In this document: one piece after another, positions 43,138 through 50,849 of the stretch
Layout: each line of letters starts with the position of its first letter
How positions within the stretch are numbered: the stretch's first letter is position 1
From: Paenibacillus sp. XY044
Lineage (GTDB): Bacteria > Bacillota > Bacilli > Paenibacillales > Paenibacillaceae
Direction of reading: 5' to 3'
Assembly: GCF_002257645.1 (NCBI RefSeq)
Contig: NZ_NQMO01000006.1
Coordinates: forward strand, 402,549-466,548
DNA: 64,000 nt
Notes under the pieces: model-generated
Databases searched by the model: none
What the model saw: the letters and a program-made list of their open reading frames with translations, nothing else
Told to the model about the DNA's origin: nothing
Position numbers and translations under genes: made by a program

Positions 43138-43575
43138 ATGAATAGTGAGTTCAACATTGCCGTCCATTGTTTAACCCTTCTTAGCTTGAAAGAAGAACGA
43201 ATGGCTAACAGCGAAGAGATTGCCAAGAGTGTCTGCACGCATCCGGCACGGATTCGGAAAGTGCTTGGACTGTTGCGCAAACAGGGATATGTAACGACCA
43301 AGGAAGGTGTCGGCGGGGGCTATTTGCTGAATCCGGGCACCGAGAAGGTCACATTGGGTGATTTGTACCGCCTGCTTGCAAGAGGATCCTTGAAACCGAG
43401 CTGGTGTTCAGGTGGAGAGGAGCTGCCTTGCGAAGTGGCTTCCAATATCGAAGGAATTATGGATCAGATATACAGCGGCGGAGAAGCCGCGCTGGAGCGA
43501 TATCTGGATGGCATTACGCTGACGGATGTCATTAATCAGATCGAGGAAGCGGGCAGCGCGGCAAACCCCACGTAA
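43138..43575 (+). CDS. Rrf2-family transcriptional regulator
   Basis: A 145-residue winged-helix regulator (FNIAVHCLTLLSLKEERMANSEEIAKSVCTHPARIRKVLGLLRKQGYVTTKEGVGGGYLLNPGTEKVTLGDLYRLL). Cysteines occur at C33, within PSWCSGG and in LPCEV, but without the tight CX2CX5C cluster of IscR/NsrR iron-sulfur sensors, so it resembles the YwnA branch. GGGGGAG precedes ATG 43138. The promoter carries a matching inverted repeat. Confidence 0.87.
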   Translation: MNSEFNIAVHCLTLLSLKEERMANSEEIAKSVCTHPARIRKVLGLLRKQGYVTTKEGVGGGYLLNPGTEKVTLGDLYRLLARGSLKPSWCSGGEELPCEVASNIEGIMDQIYSGGEAALERYLDGITLTDVINQIEEAGSAANPT

Positions 43576-43596
43576 TGAACAGAATGGAACGACAGG

Positions 43597-43624
43597 AAGT
43601 CCGGCGTAAGCCGGGCTTTTTTGT
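43597..43624 (+). terminator. Terminator after the Rrf2 gene
   Basis: AAGTCCGGCG TAAG CCGGGCTT with six T's. The following 115 bases to the next gene include two small hairpins (ACGAACCTTCAGGTTCGT and CACTTGAAAGTG). Confidence 0.65.
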
Positions 43625-43741
43625 GCTGTTCCGGAGTGCGGCACGAACCTTCAGGTTCGTATATCACTTGAAAGTGCCTTCTTCCCGCAAAACGATGAGT
43701 GGTGGATAATACTGTTAAAAGAACCGGGGAGGGGAGTTATC

Positions 43742-44539
43742 ATGAACGATTCTGTTAAGGTAGAGGTGCTGCATACCGGCCGATTGAAATATGACCGCTC
43801 GCTCGCATTTAAGGAACTAGACAGCATACCTCCGGTGAATCAGCGGGGCGAACAATTCCAGTCCGAAGTTCCGCTGTCCAGCTATTTGATTGAGCATCCC
43901 AGTGGACAGCGCGTTGTAGTCGATGCCGGATGGCATCAGGATATACGAAACCAGCCAGAGCATCACCTGGGTAGCGATTTATGGCAGTTCATCGAATACG
44001 ATTTGCCTGCCGGCAGCTCCATCAGGGAACAGCTGCAGGCGCGTGGGCTGACCCCGAAGGATATTGACCTCGTCGTCATCAGCCATCTGGACGTGGATCA
44101 TATCAGCGGCCTTGGGCTGCTGCAGGGGGCGGGGCGTTTTATCGTCAGTCAGCCGGAATGGGAGTTTGCGGCCGTGAGCCAGGAGGCATGGCACCGGGGA
44201 GTGCCCGTAACGCCGTTTTCCCTTCAGCCGATTCCGTATGGCCCGTATCAGTCGGGTCTGGATGTTTTCGGCGACGGCCTGCTGTATTTGGTTCATACCC
44301 CGGGGCATACGCCGGGCCATTTGTCCATCTTGGCCAAAGTGGAAAAAGGGTGGCTGCTGCTGGCCTCCGACGCAGGGTACGCGGAAAGATCCTGGCAGGA
44401 GATGATCCTGCCGGGGATTACGTCGGATCCCGATCAGGCGATGAAATCGCTGCAGTGGGTTCGAGACTTTTCCATGAGAGAGGACTGCGTCGCAGCGCTG
44501 GCCCATCATGAGGCGAAGCCGATTCCTATGCGGTTTTAA
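43742..44539 (+). CDS. MBL-fold lactonase-like metallo-hydrolase
   Basis: A 265-residue enzyme with the lactonase-type motif SHLDVDHISGL (H115-x-D117-x-D119-H120), later HTPGHTPGHLSIL (His ligand), SDAGYAE (Asp) and ALAHHE (His). This is the layout of N-acyl-homoserine lactonase (AiiA-like) and related lactonases. Whether it quenches quorum signals is not shown. GGGGAGGGG precedes ATG 43742. It stands alone after the Rrf2 gene and might be its target. Confidence 0.83.
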   Translation: MNDSVKVEVLHTGRLKYDRSLAFKELDSIPPVNQRGEQFQSEVPLSSYLIEHPSGQRVVVDAGWHQDIRNQPEHHLGSDLWQFIEYDLPAGSSIREQLQARGLTPKDIDLVVISHLDVDHISGLGLLQGAGRFIVSQPEWEFAAVSQEAWHRGVPVTPFSLQPIPYGPYQSGLDVFGDGLLYLVHTPGHTPGHLSILAKVEKGWLLLASDAGYAERSWQEMILPGITSDPDQAMKSLQWVRDFSMREDCVAALAHHEAKPIPMRF

Positions 44540-44655
44540 ACCTCAAATAAACAGATATTGTGCTGGGTGGAGTGTCCCTTTTCTTGGAAAATGGCCCTGG
44601 GTGCGCTATATTGAACATAAAACGCATTCGAAAACATTCCAAAGGAGGAAGGGCT

Positions 44656-44934
44656 ATGTGCAGAAATATCAAAACGCTGTTTAATTTCGATCCGCCGGCC
44701 ACCGATGAAGAGATTCAAGCGGCATCCGTACAGTATGTGCGCAAGCTGTCAGGCTTCCAGAGCCCGTCGAAGGCGAATGAAGAAGCCTTTAATCTGGCGA
44801 TAGCGGAGGTCGCCGCGGCGTCCAGGAAGCTGCTGGACTCGCTGGTTACGAACTCCAACCCCCGCGACCGCGAAGTGGAGGCCCAAAAAGCCCGCGAGAG
44901 ATCGGCGAAGCGGTTCGGAACGGCAGAGGCGTAA
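44656..44934 (+). CDS. DUF2277 protein
   Basis: A 92-residue protein beginning MCRNIKTLFNFDPPATDEEIQAASVQYVRKLSGFQSPSKANEEAFNLAIAEV, the highly conserved start of DUF2277, with the C-terminal RSAKRFGTA. Small soluble proteins of unknown function. AAAGGAGG precedes ATG 44656; the longer open frame from 44560 lacks a ribosome site. Flanked by a terminator at 45114. Confidence 0.83.
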   Translation: MCRNIKTLFNFDPPATDEEIQAASVQYVRKLSGFQSPSKANEEAFNLAIAEVAAASRKLLDSLVTNSNPRDREVEAQKARERSAKRFGTAEA

Positions 44935-45113
44935 GCGGTGTGGTTAGGCAGTGCGAGGCGTATGAGACGGCTTAATGGACGCTTTCTTGGGCAAGCGGCG
45001 GAATGAAGCCATGGGTCACGCGTGCCTAATATCCGAATAAGGCAAATCCTCTGCCTTAAGGCGAAGCGAGTCCGCCATGTGAGCATGGTTGACGCCGCAC
45101 TGAAGCAAAACCG

Positions 45114-45151
45114 AAGAGCGCCCCGGTGAACATTCCGGGGCGCTCTTCGTT
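45114..45151. terminator. Strong bidirectional terminator
   Basis: AAGAGCGCCCCGG and CCGGGGCGCTCTT form a 13-bp stem around a TGAACATT-type loop. It separates DUF2277 from the convergent TrpD2-like gene. Confidence 0.7.
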
Positions 45152-45183
45152 CTGCCTTTACCGACAACAGGCGGATAGGGGAG

Positions 45184-46218
45184 TCATATCATTAACGGCT
45201 GGTTTTTGAGGACTGCCTGCCACTTTCCGTACAGCTCCCACGGTTTGCCGGATTCCAGCAGCGCCTTGCTCGTATAAAGGCCCTCCTCAACCGACTGCAC
45301 CCGATCCGCCAAATGCAGGCGCACCGCCGCATTCAGCAGCACCTGATAGATAAAGGCCATATCGCCCTTGCCCTGCAGCACCTGACCGGTTACCGCCGCC
45401 TGCTCGGTGGGCGTCCAGTCGACCTCCGGCAGAGGTGTATCCAAGCCGAAGCTCTCCGGATCAATGATTTGGAGCGAAGTCTCCCCGTTATCGATCCGGT
45501 AGGTCCGAGTCGGGCGGTGGATGTACAGTTCATCCGAGCCTTCGCTTCCTTGGATAATCATCGCCCGCTCATAGCCAAGGTTCATGATGAGCCGGCCGAG
45601 CCGGTCAAAGACCGTGTTGTGGTACACCCCGAACGTTAAGAAAGGGGAGTGCCCGTAATCCGCAAACTTCTCGGCCGTATTGAGCACGGTCCGCATGCCT
45701 AGCTCCTCGCGAATGGGGCGAAGCTTCGCCAGCGGAGGACACCAGGCCTCGGCATGGGCGTACAGCACGCCGGTCTCGCGGGCCGCTTTCAGGCACAGGT
45801 CCCTGGACAGCGACGGTCCGGAAATGCCGGTCGCGGCAAAAACATCGGCCAGCGTCGTCCCCCACTTCGGCGGAAGGGACGCCGACCCGTGCAGGGTAAC
45901 AGGCAGTCCGGCTGCAGCCAGTACAAACGAGGTAGCGATTGTGGACATAAAGGACGACTTTCGGCCATCGTACGGGCCGGCGCAGTCGATGCCCTGCGGA
46001 ATATCCGAACGTTCGACGTGTTTTCGCAACACCGTTACGAAGGCTTCCAGCTCTTCGACGCTTTCCATTTTAATGCGCTCGGCGATAAAAAACGCCCCGA
46101 TCTGGGCGGGGGTGGCGGTCACGCCGAGGATCGCCTCGGCCGCCTGGAGGGCTTCCTCATACGTCAGGTCCCGGGCGCCACGCTTGCCCCGGCCGACTTC
46201 TTTTAACAAATGGATCAT
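45184..46218 (-). CDS. TrpD2/YbiB-like protein (anthranilate phosphoribosyltransferase fold)
   Basis: A 344-residue protein with the nucleoside phosphorylase/TrpD fold: N-terminal helical bundle (RDLTYEEALQAAEAILGVTATPAQIGAFFIAERIKMESVEELEAFV) and an alpha/beta domain. The TrpD catalytic GTGGD-x4-TFNIS motif is replaced by CAGPYDGRKSSFMST (about residues 79-93) and the HG..SSKSGSAD motif by HGSASLPPKWGTTLAD, so it is unlikely to make tryptophan. It is the last gene of a two-gene operon with the ANTAR protein (4-base overlap). The related YbiB of E. coli binds nucleic acid, so a regulatory role with the ANTAR protein is possible. Confidence 0.78.
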   Translation of the reverse strand: MIHLLKEVGRGKRGARDLTYEEALQAAEAILGVTATPAQIGAFFIAERIKMESVEELEAFVTVLRKHVERSDIPQGIDCAGPYDGRKSSFMSTIATSFVLAAAGLPVTLHGSASLPPKWGTTLADVFAATGISGPSLSRDLCLKAARETGVLYAHAEAWCPPLAKLRPIREELGMRTVLNTAEKFADYGHSPFLTFGVYHNTVFDRLGRLIMNLGYERAMIIQGSEGSDELYIHRPTRTYRIDNGETSLQIIDPESFGLDTPLPEVDWTPTEQAAVTGQVLQGKGDMAFIYQVLLNAAVRLHLADRVQSVEEGLYTSKALLESGKPWELYGKWQAVLKNQPLMI

Positions 46219-46838
46219 GGTTTCTTGGCACCTCCTGAACCGGATTCCTGAAGCAGCTGATACAGCTTGACGATGGAGGTTGCGACGTCCACCATTCTTT
46301 TCCGTTCATTCATCGCCTGCTTGCGCAGGACGTCATAGGCTTCGGATTCTGTTATATTTTTAAGTTCGCAAAGAATCCCCTTGGCCATATCAATCCATTT
46401 TCGTTCCTCGATGCGGGCGAGAAGCTGCTTGCGCTCGTTCTTCCACTGCTGCCGTTCATAGAAGCGGGCGGAACTGAAATGCAGCGACCAATGCAGCTCG
46501 TGCGCTTTCATGGTCGGAAATAAAAGCCCGTCAATGATGACATCATCCTCACATGATTCAAGGGACATAGAGGCGGCCATATCGCTGCACCACCAAAGAA
46601 CCGGCGTTTGTTTGTGTTTCTCGAGCTTGGTGCACCAAGCCTTGATCTCGGAGACCGGAAGGTGAAGCACCGCGCCTTCCGCATCCCCGATTCCGGCGAG
46701 AGCCTGCTCCTCATCGCGTGCCAGATGGACTTGGTACCCATAGGAACGAAGGATAAACTCCGGCAGAAGCGTCCTGTTATCTGAATCACTTCGCTCTGAG
46801 GGAGGGGCCTGGCGGTGGATAACCAGCAATGAACGCAT
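46215..46838 (-). CDS. ANTAR-domain antiterminator with degenerate receiver
   Basis: A 207-residue protein: an N-terminal receiver-like domain (residues 1-125) lacking the phosphoacceptor pattern (GAVLHLPVSEI where D-L-x-x-P is expected), then a coiled coil (ERQQWKNERKQLLARIEERKW) and an ANTAR RNA-binding helix set (IDMAKGILCELKNITESEAYDVLRKQAMNERKRMVDVATSIVKLYQLL, about 148-195). ANTAR proteins bind paired hexaloop hairpins and prevent a terminator from forming. Exactly such an RNA precedes the divergent nirB gene. It overlaps the TrpD2-like gene by 4 bases. Confidence 0.87.
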   Translation of the reverse strand: MRSLLVIHRQAPPSERSDSDNRTLLPEFILRSYGYQVHLARDEEQALAGIGDAEGAVLHLPVSEIKAWCTKLEKHKQTPVLWWCSDMAASMSLESCEDDVIIDGLLFPTMKAHELHWSLHFSSARFYERQQWKNERKQLLARIEERKWIDMAKGILCELKNITESEAYDVLRKQAMNERKRMVDVATSIVKLYQLLQESGSGGAKKP

Positions 46839-46900
46839 GCATAGACGCTCCCTTCTTAATTCAATCCAGTCAGAGTTTAAGATGAGTGTAACAGACCTTA

Positions 46901-46917
46901 TGTAAATTTATATAACA
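46901..46917. promoter_or_regulatory. GlnR/TnrA box 1
   Basis: TGTAAATTTATATAACA is a perfect match to TGTNA-N7-TNACA. It lies 63 bases before the ANTAR gene start and upstream of the nir promoter, so it may regulate either direction. Confidence 0.7.
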
Positions 46918-46963
46918 TAAAACAAGGTGACATGTCGATAACCAAATGAAAATGCGGGTCTCA

Positions 46964-46980
46964 TGTTAAATATGTTGACA
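46964..46980. promoter_or_regulatory. GlnR/TnrA box 2
   Basis: TGTTAAATATGTTGACA is a second perfect match to TGTNA-N7-TNACA. Its right end is also the TTGACA -35 of the nir promoter. Box centres are 63 bp apart, six helical turns, allowing cooperative binding. Confidence 0.7.
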
Positions 46981-47004
46981 AACGTTCAGGGGATAGTGTA
47001 TATT
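46975..47004 (+). promoter_or_regulatory. Promoter of the nirBDC-cobA operon
   Basis: TTGACA (46975-46980), an 18-bp spacer and TATATT (46999-47004). A start near 47011 gives a leader of about 170 bases that contains the ANTAR-type RNA and terminator. Confidence 0.6.
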
Positions 47005-47028
47005 TCCCTCAAGAACTTTATAACAGCC

Positions 47029-47127
47029 GGATACAACGGTGTATCCTTTATAGCGGCAATGAAGCCTGCTTTCGACTCCTGAGCCAGAGTGCGTCCACTC
47101 TGTGCGAAAGACCGAAGGCGGGCTTTT
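47029..47127 (+). ncRNA. ANTAR-target two-hairpin leader with overlapping terminator
   Basis: Hairpin P1: GGATAC (47029-47034), loop AACGGT, GTATCC (47041-47046). Six bases later P2: AGCGGC (47052-47057), loop AATGAA, GCC-T-GCT (47064-47070, one bulged base). Both loops are hexamers with A at position 1 and G at 4, the ANTAR recognition rule. The 3' arm of P2 is also the 5' arm of a terminator: AAGCCTGCTTTCG (47062-47074) pairs with CGAAGGCGGGCTT (47113-47125), then TTTTCTGGTTTTTGG. Bound ANTAR protein would hold P1-P2 and prevent termination before nirB. Confidence 0.8.
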
Positions 47128-47182
47128 CTGGTTTTTGGTACAAGATTCAAGAGATTGGACTATTGAGGGGAGCGGAAGAGAC

Positions 47183-49618
47183 ATGGCGACGAAAAAGCTG
47201 GTTATGGTCGGCAACGGCATGGCGGGGGTCAGAGCGTTGGAGCATCTGCTGAAGCTGGCGCCGGATGCCTATGAAATCACGATTTTCGGGGCGGAGCCTT
47301 ATCCCAACTACAACCGGATCATGCTGTCATCGGTTCTGGCGGGCGGTGCAGATATTCAGGAGATTGTGATCAATGATTGGGACTGGTACAAAGAGAACCG
47401 GATTCAATTATATGCCGGGCACATGGTGACCCGAATCGATACGAAAAACCGCGTCGTATTCTCCGATCAAGGCGCGGAGGCGCAATATGACGTGCTGATT
47501 ATGGCGACGGGCTCCAATCCGTTCATGCTCCCGCTTCCGGGCGCGGATAAGGAAGGGGTGATCGCCTTCCGGGATATTAAGGACTGCGAGACGATGATGG
47601 AGACGTCCCAAAAGCACAAAAAAGCCGTGGTCATCGGCGGCGGACTCCTGGGTCTCGAAGCGGCGAGAGGGCTGCTGCACCTCGGCATGGACGTATCGGT
47701 CGTCCATATCCACCCTTATTTAATGGAACGGCAGCTGGACGAAACCGCTTCGCGGATGCTGCAGCGGGAGCTGGAAGCCCAAGGGATGACATTCCTGCTG
47801 AGCAAGCATTCCGAATCCATTATGGGACGCAAGCGGGTCAAGGAGCTTCGCTTCACCGACGGCACCCGGGTCGATGCTGATCTGATCGTCATGGCGGTGG
47901 GCATCCGTCCGAACGTGGCTCTGGCGAAATCCACAGGCCTTGAGGTCAACCGGGGGATCGTCGTCAACGATTATATGGAAACGAACATTCCGGGCATCTA
48001 CGCCGTCGGCGAATGCGCGGAGCACCGGGGTATCGCCTATGGGCTGGTCGCTCCCCTGTATGAACAAGGGGCCGTGCTCGCTAAACGGCTTGCGGGCGTG
48101 GATACCGCCGGTTATGCCGGCTCCGTGACTTCCACCAAGTTGAAAGTGTCGGGCGTGGACGTGTTCTCCGCGGGGCATTTTGCCGAGCCGGAGGGTACAA
48201 GGGCTCTGCGCTACCAAGACGAAGTGGAAGGCGTGTATAAAAAAATCGTCATCCACGACGACCGGCTCGTCGGCGCCGTCCTGTTCGGGGACACGGGCGA
48301 CGGCTCCAAGCTGTTCTCGCTCATGAAGAGCAGAGAATCGGTCAAGGGCCGGGAAAAGGAGCTGCTGCTCGGCTTCGCCGTCGGCGCCGAGTCCGCCGCT
48401 TCGCCGGAAGAACGGCTGGCCGGTCTTCCGGATGACGAGATCATCTGCGGATGCAACGGCGTCACCAAGGAGACGATCAAGGACGCGATCTTGAACAAAA
48501 ACTGCACGACCGTGTCGTCGGTCAAAGCCTGCACCAAGGCGTCCGGATCTTGCGGCGGCTGTAAACCGCTCGTCGAGGGTCTGGTTCAGCTCTATGCAGG
48601 CGATGCGGCAGGGGAACCGGACAAAGAAGGCATTTGCGGCTGCACGACGCTGAACCGGGACGAAATCGTCGCGGAAATCACCCGGATGGGCCTGAAGTCC
48701 ATCAAGGAAGTGATGAACGTGCTGGGCTGGAACAATCCGGAGGGCTGCTCCAAGTGCCGTCCGTCGCTGAACTACTATTTGGGTATGCTGTTCCCCGATT
48801 CCTATAAGGATGAAAAAGAATCCCGGTTCACCAACGAGAGATACCACGCGAACATTCAGAAGGACGGCACCTATTCCGTGGTGCCGCGGATTTACGGCGG
48901 CGTCACTTCCCCGTCCGAGCTGAAGAAAATCGCCGAGGTCGCCGAGAAATTCGACGTGCCGATGGTCAAGTTTACCGGCGGGCAGCGGATCGACCTGCTT
49001 GGGGTCAAAAAAGAGGATCTCCCGAAAATGTGGGAGGAGCTCGACATGCCTTCCGGCCATGCTTACGGCAAAGCGCTGCGCACGGTCAAAACCTGCGTTG
49101 GCTCTACGTTCTGCCGGTTCGGCACGCAGGACTCCATCGGGATGGGCATCCGGCTCGAGAAAGAGCTTGAGCGCCTGAATACGCCGGCCAAGGTGAAGCT
49201 GGCCGTGTCCGGATGCCCGCGGAACTGCGCGGAAGCGACCATCAAGGATTTTGGCGTCGTGGCCATCGACGGCGGTTGGGAGCTTCATGTCGGCGGCAAC
49301 GGCGGCGTGCATGTCCGGGCAACCGAACTGCTGTGCGTCGTGAAGACCGAGGATGAAGTGGCCGAATGGGCGAGCGCCTTCATTCAATATTACCGCGAGC
49401 AAGCGCAGTGGAACGAGCGGACCTCGGTCTGGATCGAGCGGGTCGGGCTGGACAGCGTGAAGAAGGCGCTGGAGAAGAAGGAAGATCGCGAAGCGCTTCA
49501 CGCCCGGTTGAAGCTGGCGCTCAGCGTCCAGAAAGATCCGTGGAAGGAAATCCTGTCCGACAACGGACTCCGCAAAAATTTCGAACCTCTGCCGAATGCA
49601 GAGGCTGTGAAGAACTAA
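47183..49618 (+). CDS. nirB: Assimilatory nitrite reductase [NAD(P)H], large subunit
   Basis: An 811-residue enzyme that reduces nitrite to ammonium. Order: FAD/NAD(P)H domains (LVMVGNGMAGVRALEHLL near the start; VVIGGGLLGLEAARGLLHLG near 155), a BFD-type [2Fe-2S] domain (CGCNG at about 421 to CGGC at about 456), a second BFD-like unit (GICGCTTL near 484 to CSKC near 523), then the ferredoxin-like half and siroheme/4Fe-4S domain (TCVGSTFCRFG near 636 and SGCPRNCAEA near 676, supplying the four Cys). ATG 47183 is chosen over the upstream GTG, which lies in the leader hairpin. First gene of nirB-nirD-nirC-cobA. Confidence 0.95.
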   Translation: MATKKLVMVGNGMAGVRALEHLLKLAPDAYEITIFGAEPYPNYNRIMLSSVLAGGADIQEIVINDWDWYKENRIQLYAGHMVTRIDTKNRVVFSDQGAEAQYDVLIMATGSNPFMLPLPGADKEGVIAFRDIKDCETMMETSQKHKKAVVIGGGLLGLEAARGLLHLGMDVSVVHIHPYLMERQLDETASRMLQRELEAQGMTFLLSKHSESIMGRKRVKELRFTDGTRVDADLIVMAVGIRPNVALAKSTGLEVNRGIVVNDYMETNIPGIYAVGECAEHRGIAYGLVAPLYEQGAVLAKRLAGVDTAGYAGSVTSTKLKVSGVDVFSAGHFAEPEGTRALRYQDEVEGVYKKIVIHDDRLVGAVLFGDTGDGSKLFSLMKSRESVKGREKELLLGFAVGAESAASPEERLAGLPDDEIICGCNGVTKETIKDAILNKNCTTVSSVKACTKASGSCGGCKPLVEGLVQLYAGDAAGEPDKEGICGCTTLNRDEIVAEITRMGLKSIKEVMNVLGWNNPEGCSKCRPSLNYYLGMLFPDSYKDEKESRFTNERYHANIQKDGTYSVVPRIYGGVTSPSELKKIAEVAEKFDVPMVKFTGGQRIDLLGVKKEDLPKMWEELDMPSGHAYGKALRTVKTCVGSTFCRFGTQDSIGMGIRLEKELERLNTPAKVKLAVSGCPRNCAEATIKDFGVVAIDGGWELHVGGNGGVHVRATELLCVVKTEDEVAEWASAFIQYYREQAQWNERTSVWIERVGLDSVKKALEKKEDREALHARLKLALSVQKDPWKEILSDNGLRKNFEPLPNAEAVKN

Positions 49619-49641
49619 GGGAGAACTAAGGGGGAAACGGG

Positions 49642-49959
49642 ATGGTTAAACATCTGATCGGTAATATATCGGAAATCGATCCGAAAGGATCGCGGACGGT
49701 GGTGCTGGCGGGTACGGAGATTGCCTTGTTCCGCTTAACCGACGGGGATATTCTGGCGGTGGAAAACAAATGCCCGCATAAAGGAGGAAAGCTCTCCGAA
49801 GGCATGGTGTGCGGCAAGGATGTGCATTGTCCGCTTCACGACTGGAAAATCGACCTGCGCAGCGGATGTGTACAGGAGCCGGATACCGGCAAGGTCAACA
49901 CCTATGAGGTTGAGGTGGATCCGGTAAGCGGGGCGATTTACTGCCTGACGGAATCTTAA
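49642..49959 (+). CDS. nirD: Nitrite reductase small subunit (Rieske type)
   Basis: A 105-residue Rieske-fold subunit with both ligand boxes intact: CPH (C44, H46) and CPLH (C63, H66), so it should carry a [2Fe-2S] cluster, unlike the cluster-free NirD of E. coli. It pairs with NirB. It lies 23 bases after nirB and its TAA overlaps an ATG of the next frame; AAGGGGG precedes ATG 49642. Confidence 0.92.
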   Translation: MVKHLIGNISEIDPKGSRTVVLAGTEIALFRLTDGDILAVENKCPHKGGKLSEGMVCGKDVHCPLHDWKIDLRSGCVQEPDTGKVNTYEVEVDPVSGAIYCLTES

Positions 49960-49982
49960 TGAGGGAAAAGGAGGAGCAGCCG

Positions 49983-50849
49983 ATGGATTACGTTAAACCA
50001 GGCGAGGTTCTAAATGACATGATTGAGGCAGGCGCGAACAAAGCGAAGCTGGGTCCGGGGCAAATGCTGGTTCGCAGCATGCTTGCGGGGGCGATTCTGG
50101 CCTGTGCCACGACGCTGGCCTATACCGCTTCGTCCCAAACGAATATTCCGATGGCCGGTGCGCTTATTTTTCCCGTAGGCTTTGTAATCATCGTGCTGCT
50201 CGGGCTGGAGCTGGTAACAGGGAGCTTTGCGCTCATTCCGCTGGCGGTGCTGCAGAAAAAGGCCTCGGTCCGCTCCATGCTTGGCAACTATGGCTGGGTC
50301 ATCCTCGGCCATGTGATCGGCTGCCTGGTCTATGCAGTGCTGTACGGCCTGACCGCCACCAAAATGGGACACGATATGAGCAGCCCGCTTGTCCAGACGA
50401 TCATCAAGACGAGCGAAACGAAGACGCTGGGCTATAAAGCGCTTGGAGGAGAAGGCTTGCTGCTGGTCGTGATCAAGGCGATGCTGTGCAACTGGATGGT
50501 GACGCTGGGTGTGGTCATGGCGTTTACGTCCAAGTCGACCGCAGGCAAAATCGTAGCCATGTGGCTGCCGATTCTGATCTTTTTCGGCCAAGGATTTGAG
50601 CATGCCGTCGTCAATATGTTCGTCATTCCGGCCGGCATGATGCTCGGCGCCAACGTCAGTTTTGCCGATTGGTGGCTGTGGAACCAAATCCCCGTGCTGA
50701 TCGGCAACTTCATTGGCGGCGCTTTGTTTACGGGTGTGGCGTACTACGTGTCCATCCGGGGGTTTGGCAAAAGCAAGTCCGGCGCGGTCGGAACGGCCGG
50801 GGCCCGCGGCTCCATGGAGGCGGCAGTCTCTGCCGAACACGGCCGATGA
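49983..50849 (+). CDS. nirC: Formate/nitrite transporter family protein
   Basis: A 288-residue FNT channel protein with six membrane helices and the family motifs AGAILACATTLAYTA, GLELVTGSFALIPLAVLQKKASV and FGQGFEHAVVNMFVIPAGM (the conserved His of the pore). It imports nitrite for NirBD or exports excess. ATG 49983 is set by AAAGGAGGAG; an upstream ATG at 49959 overlaps the nirD stop. It overlaps cobA by 4 bases. Confidence 0.92.
   Translation: MDYVKPGEVLNDMIEAGANKAKLGPGQMLVRSMLAGAILACATTLAYTASSQTNIPMAGALIFPVGFVIIVLLGLELVTGSFALIPLAVLQKKASVRSMLGNYGWVILGHVIGCLVYAVLYGLTATKMGHDMSSPLVQTIIKTSETKTLGYKALGGEGLLLVVIKAMLCNWMVTLGVVMAFTSKSTAGKIVAMWLPILIFFGQGFEHAVVNMFVIPAGMMLGANVSFADWWLWNQIPVLIGNFIGGALFTGVAYYVSIRGFGKSKSGAVGTAGARGSMEAAVSAEHGR

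Noticed and set aside
47720..49501. A 593-codon open frame opposite nirB
   Set aside because: Antisense shadow of a gene with intact cofactor motifs; no start signal and no recognisable protein features.
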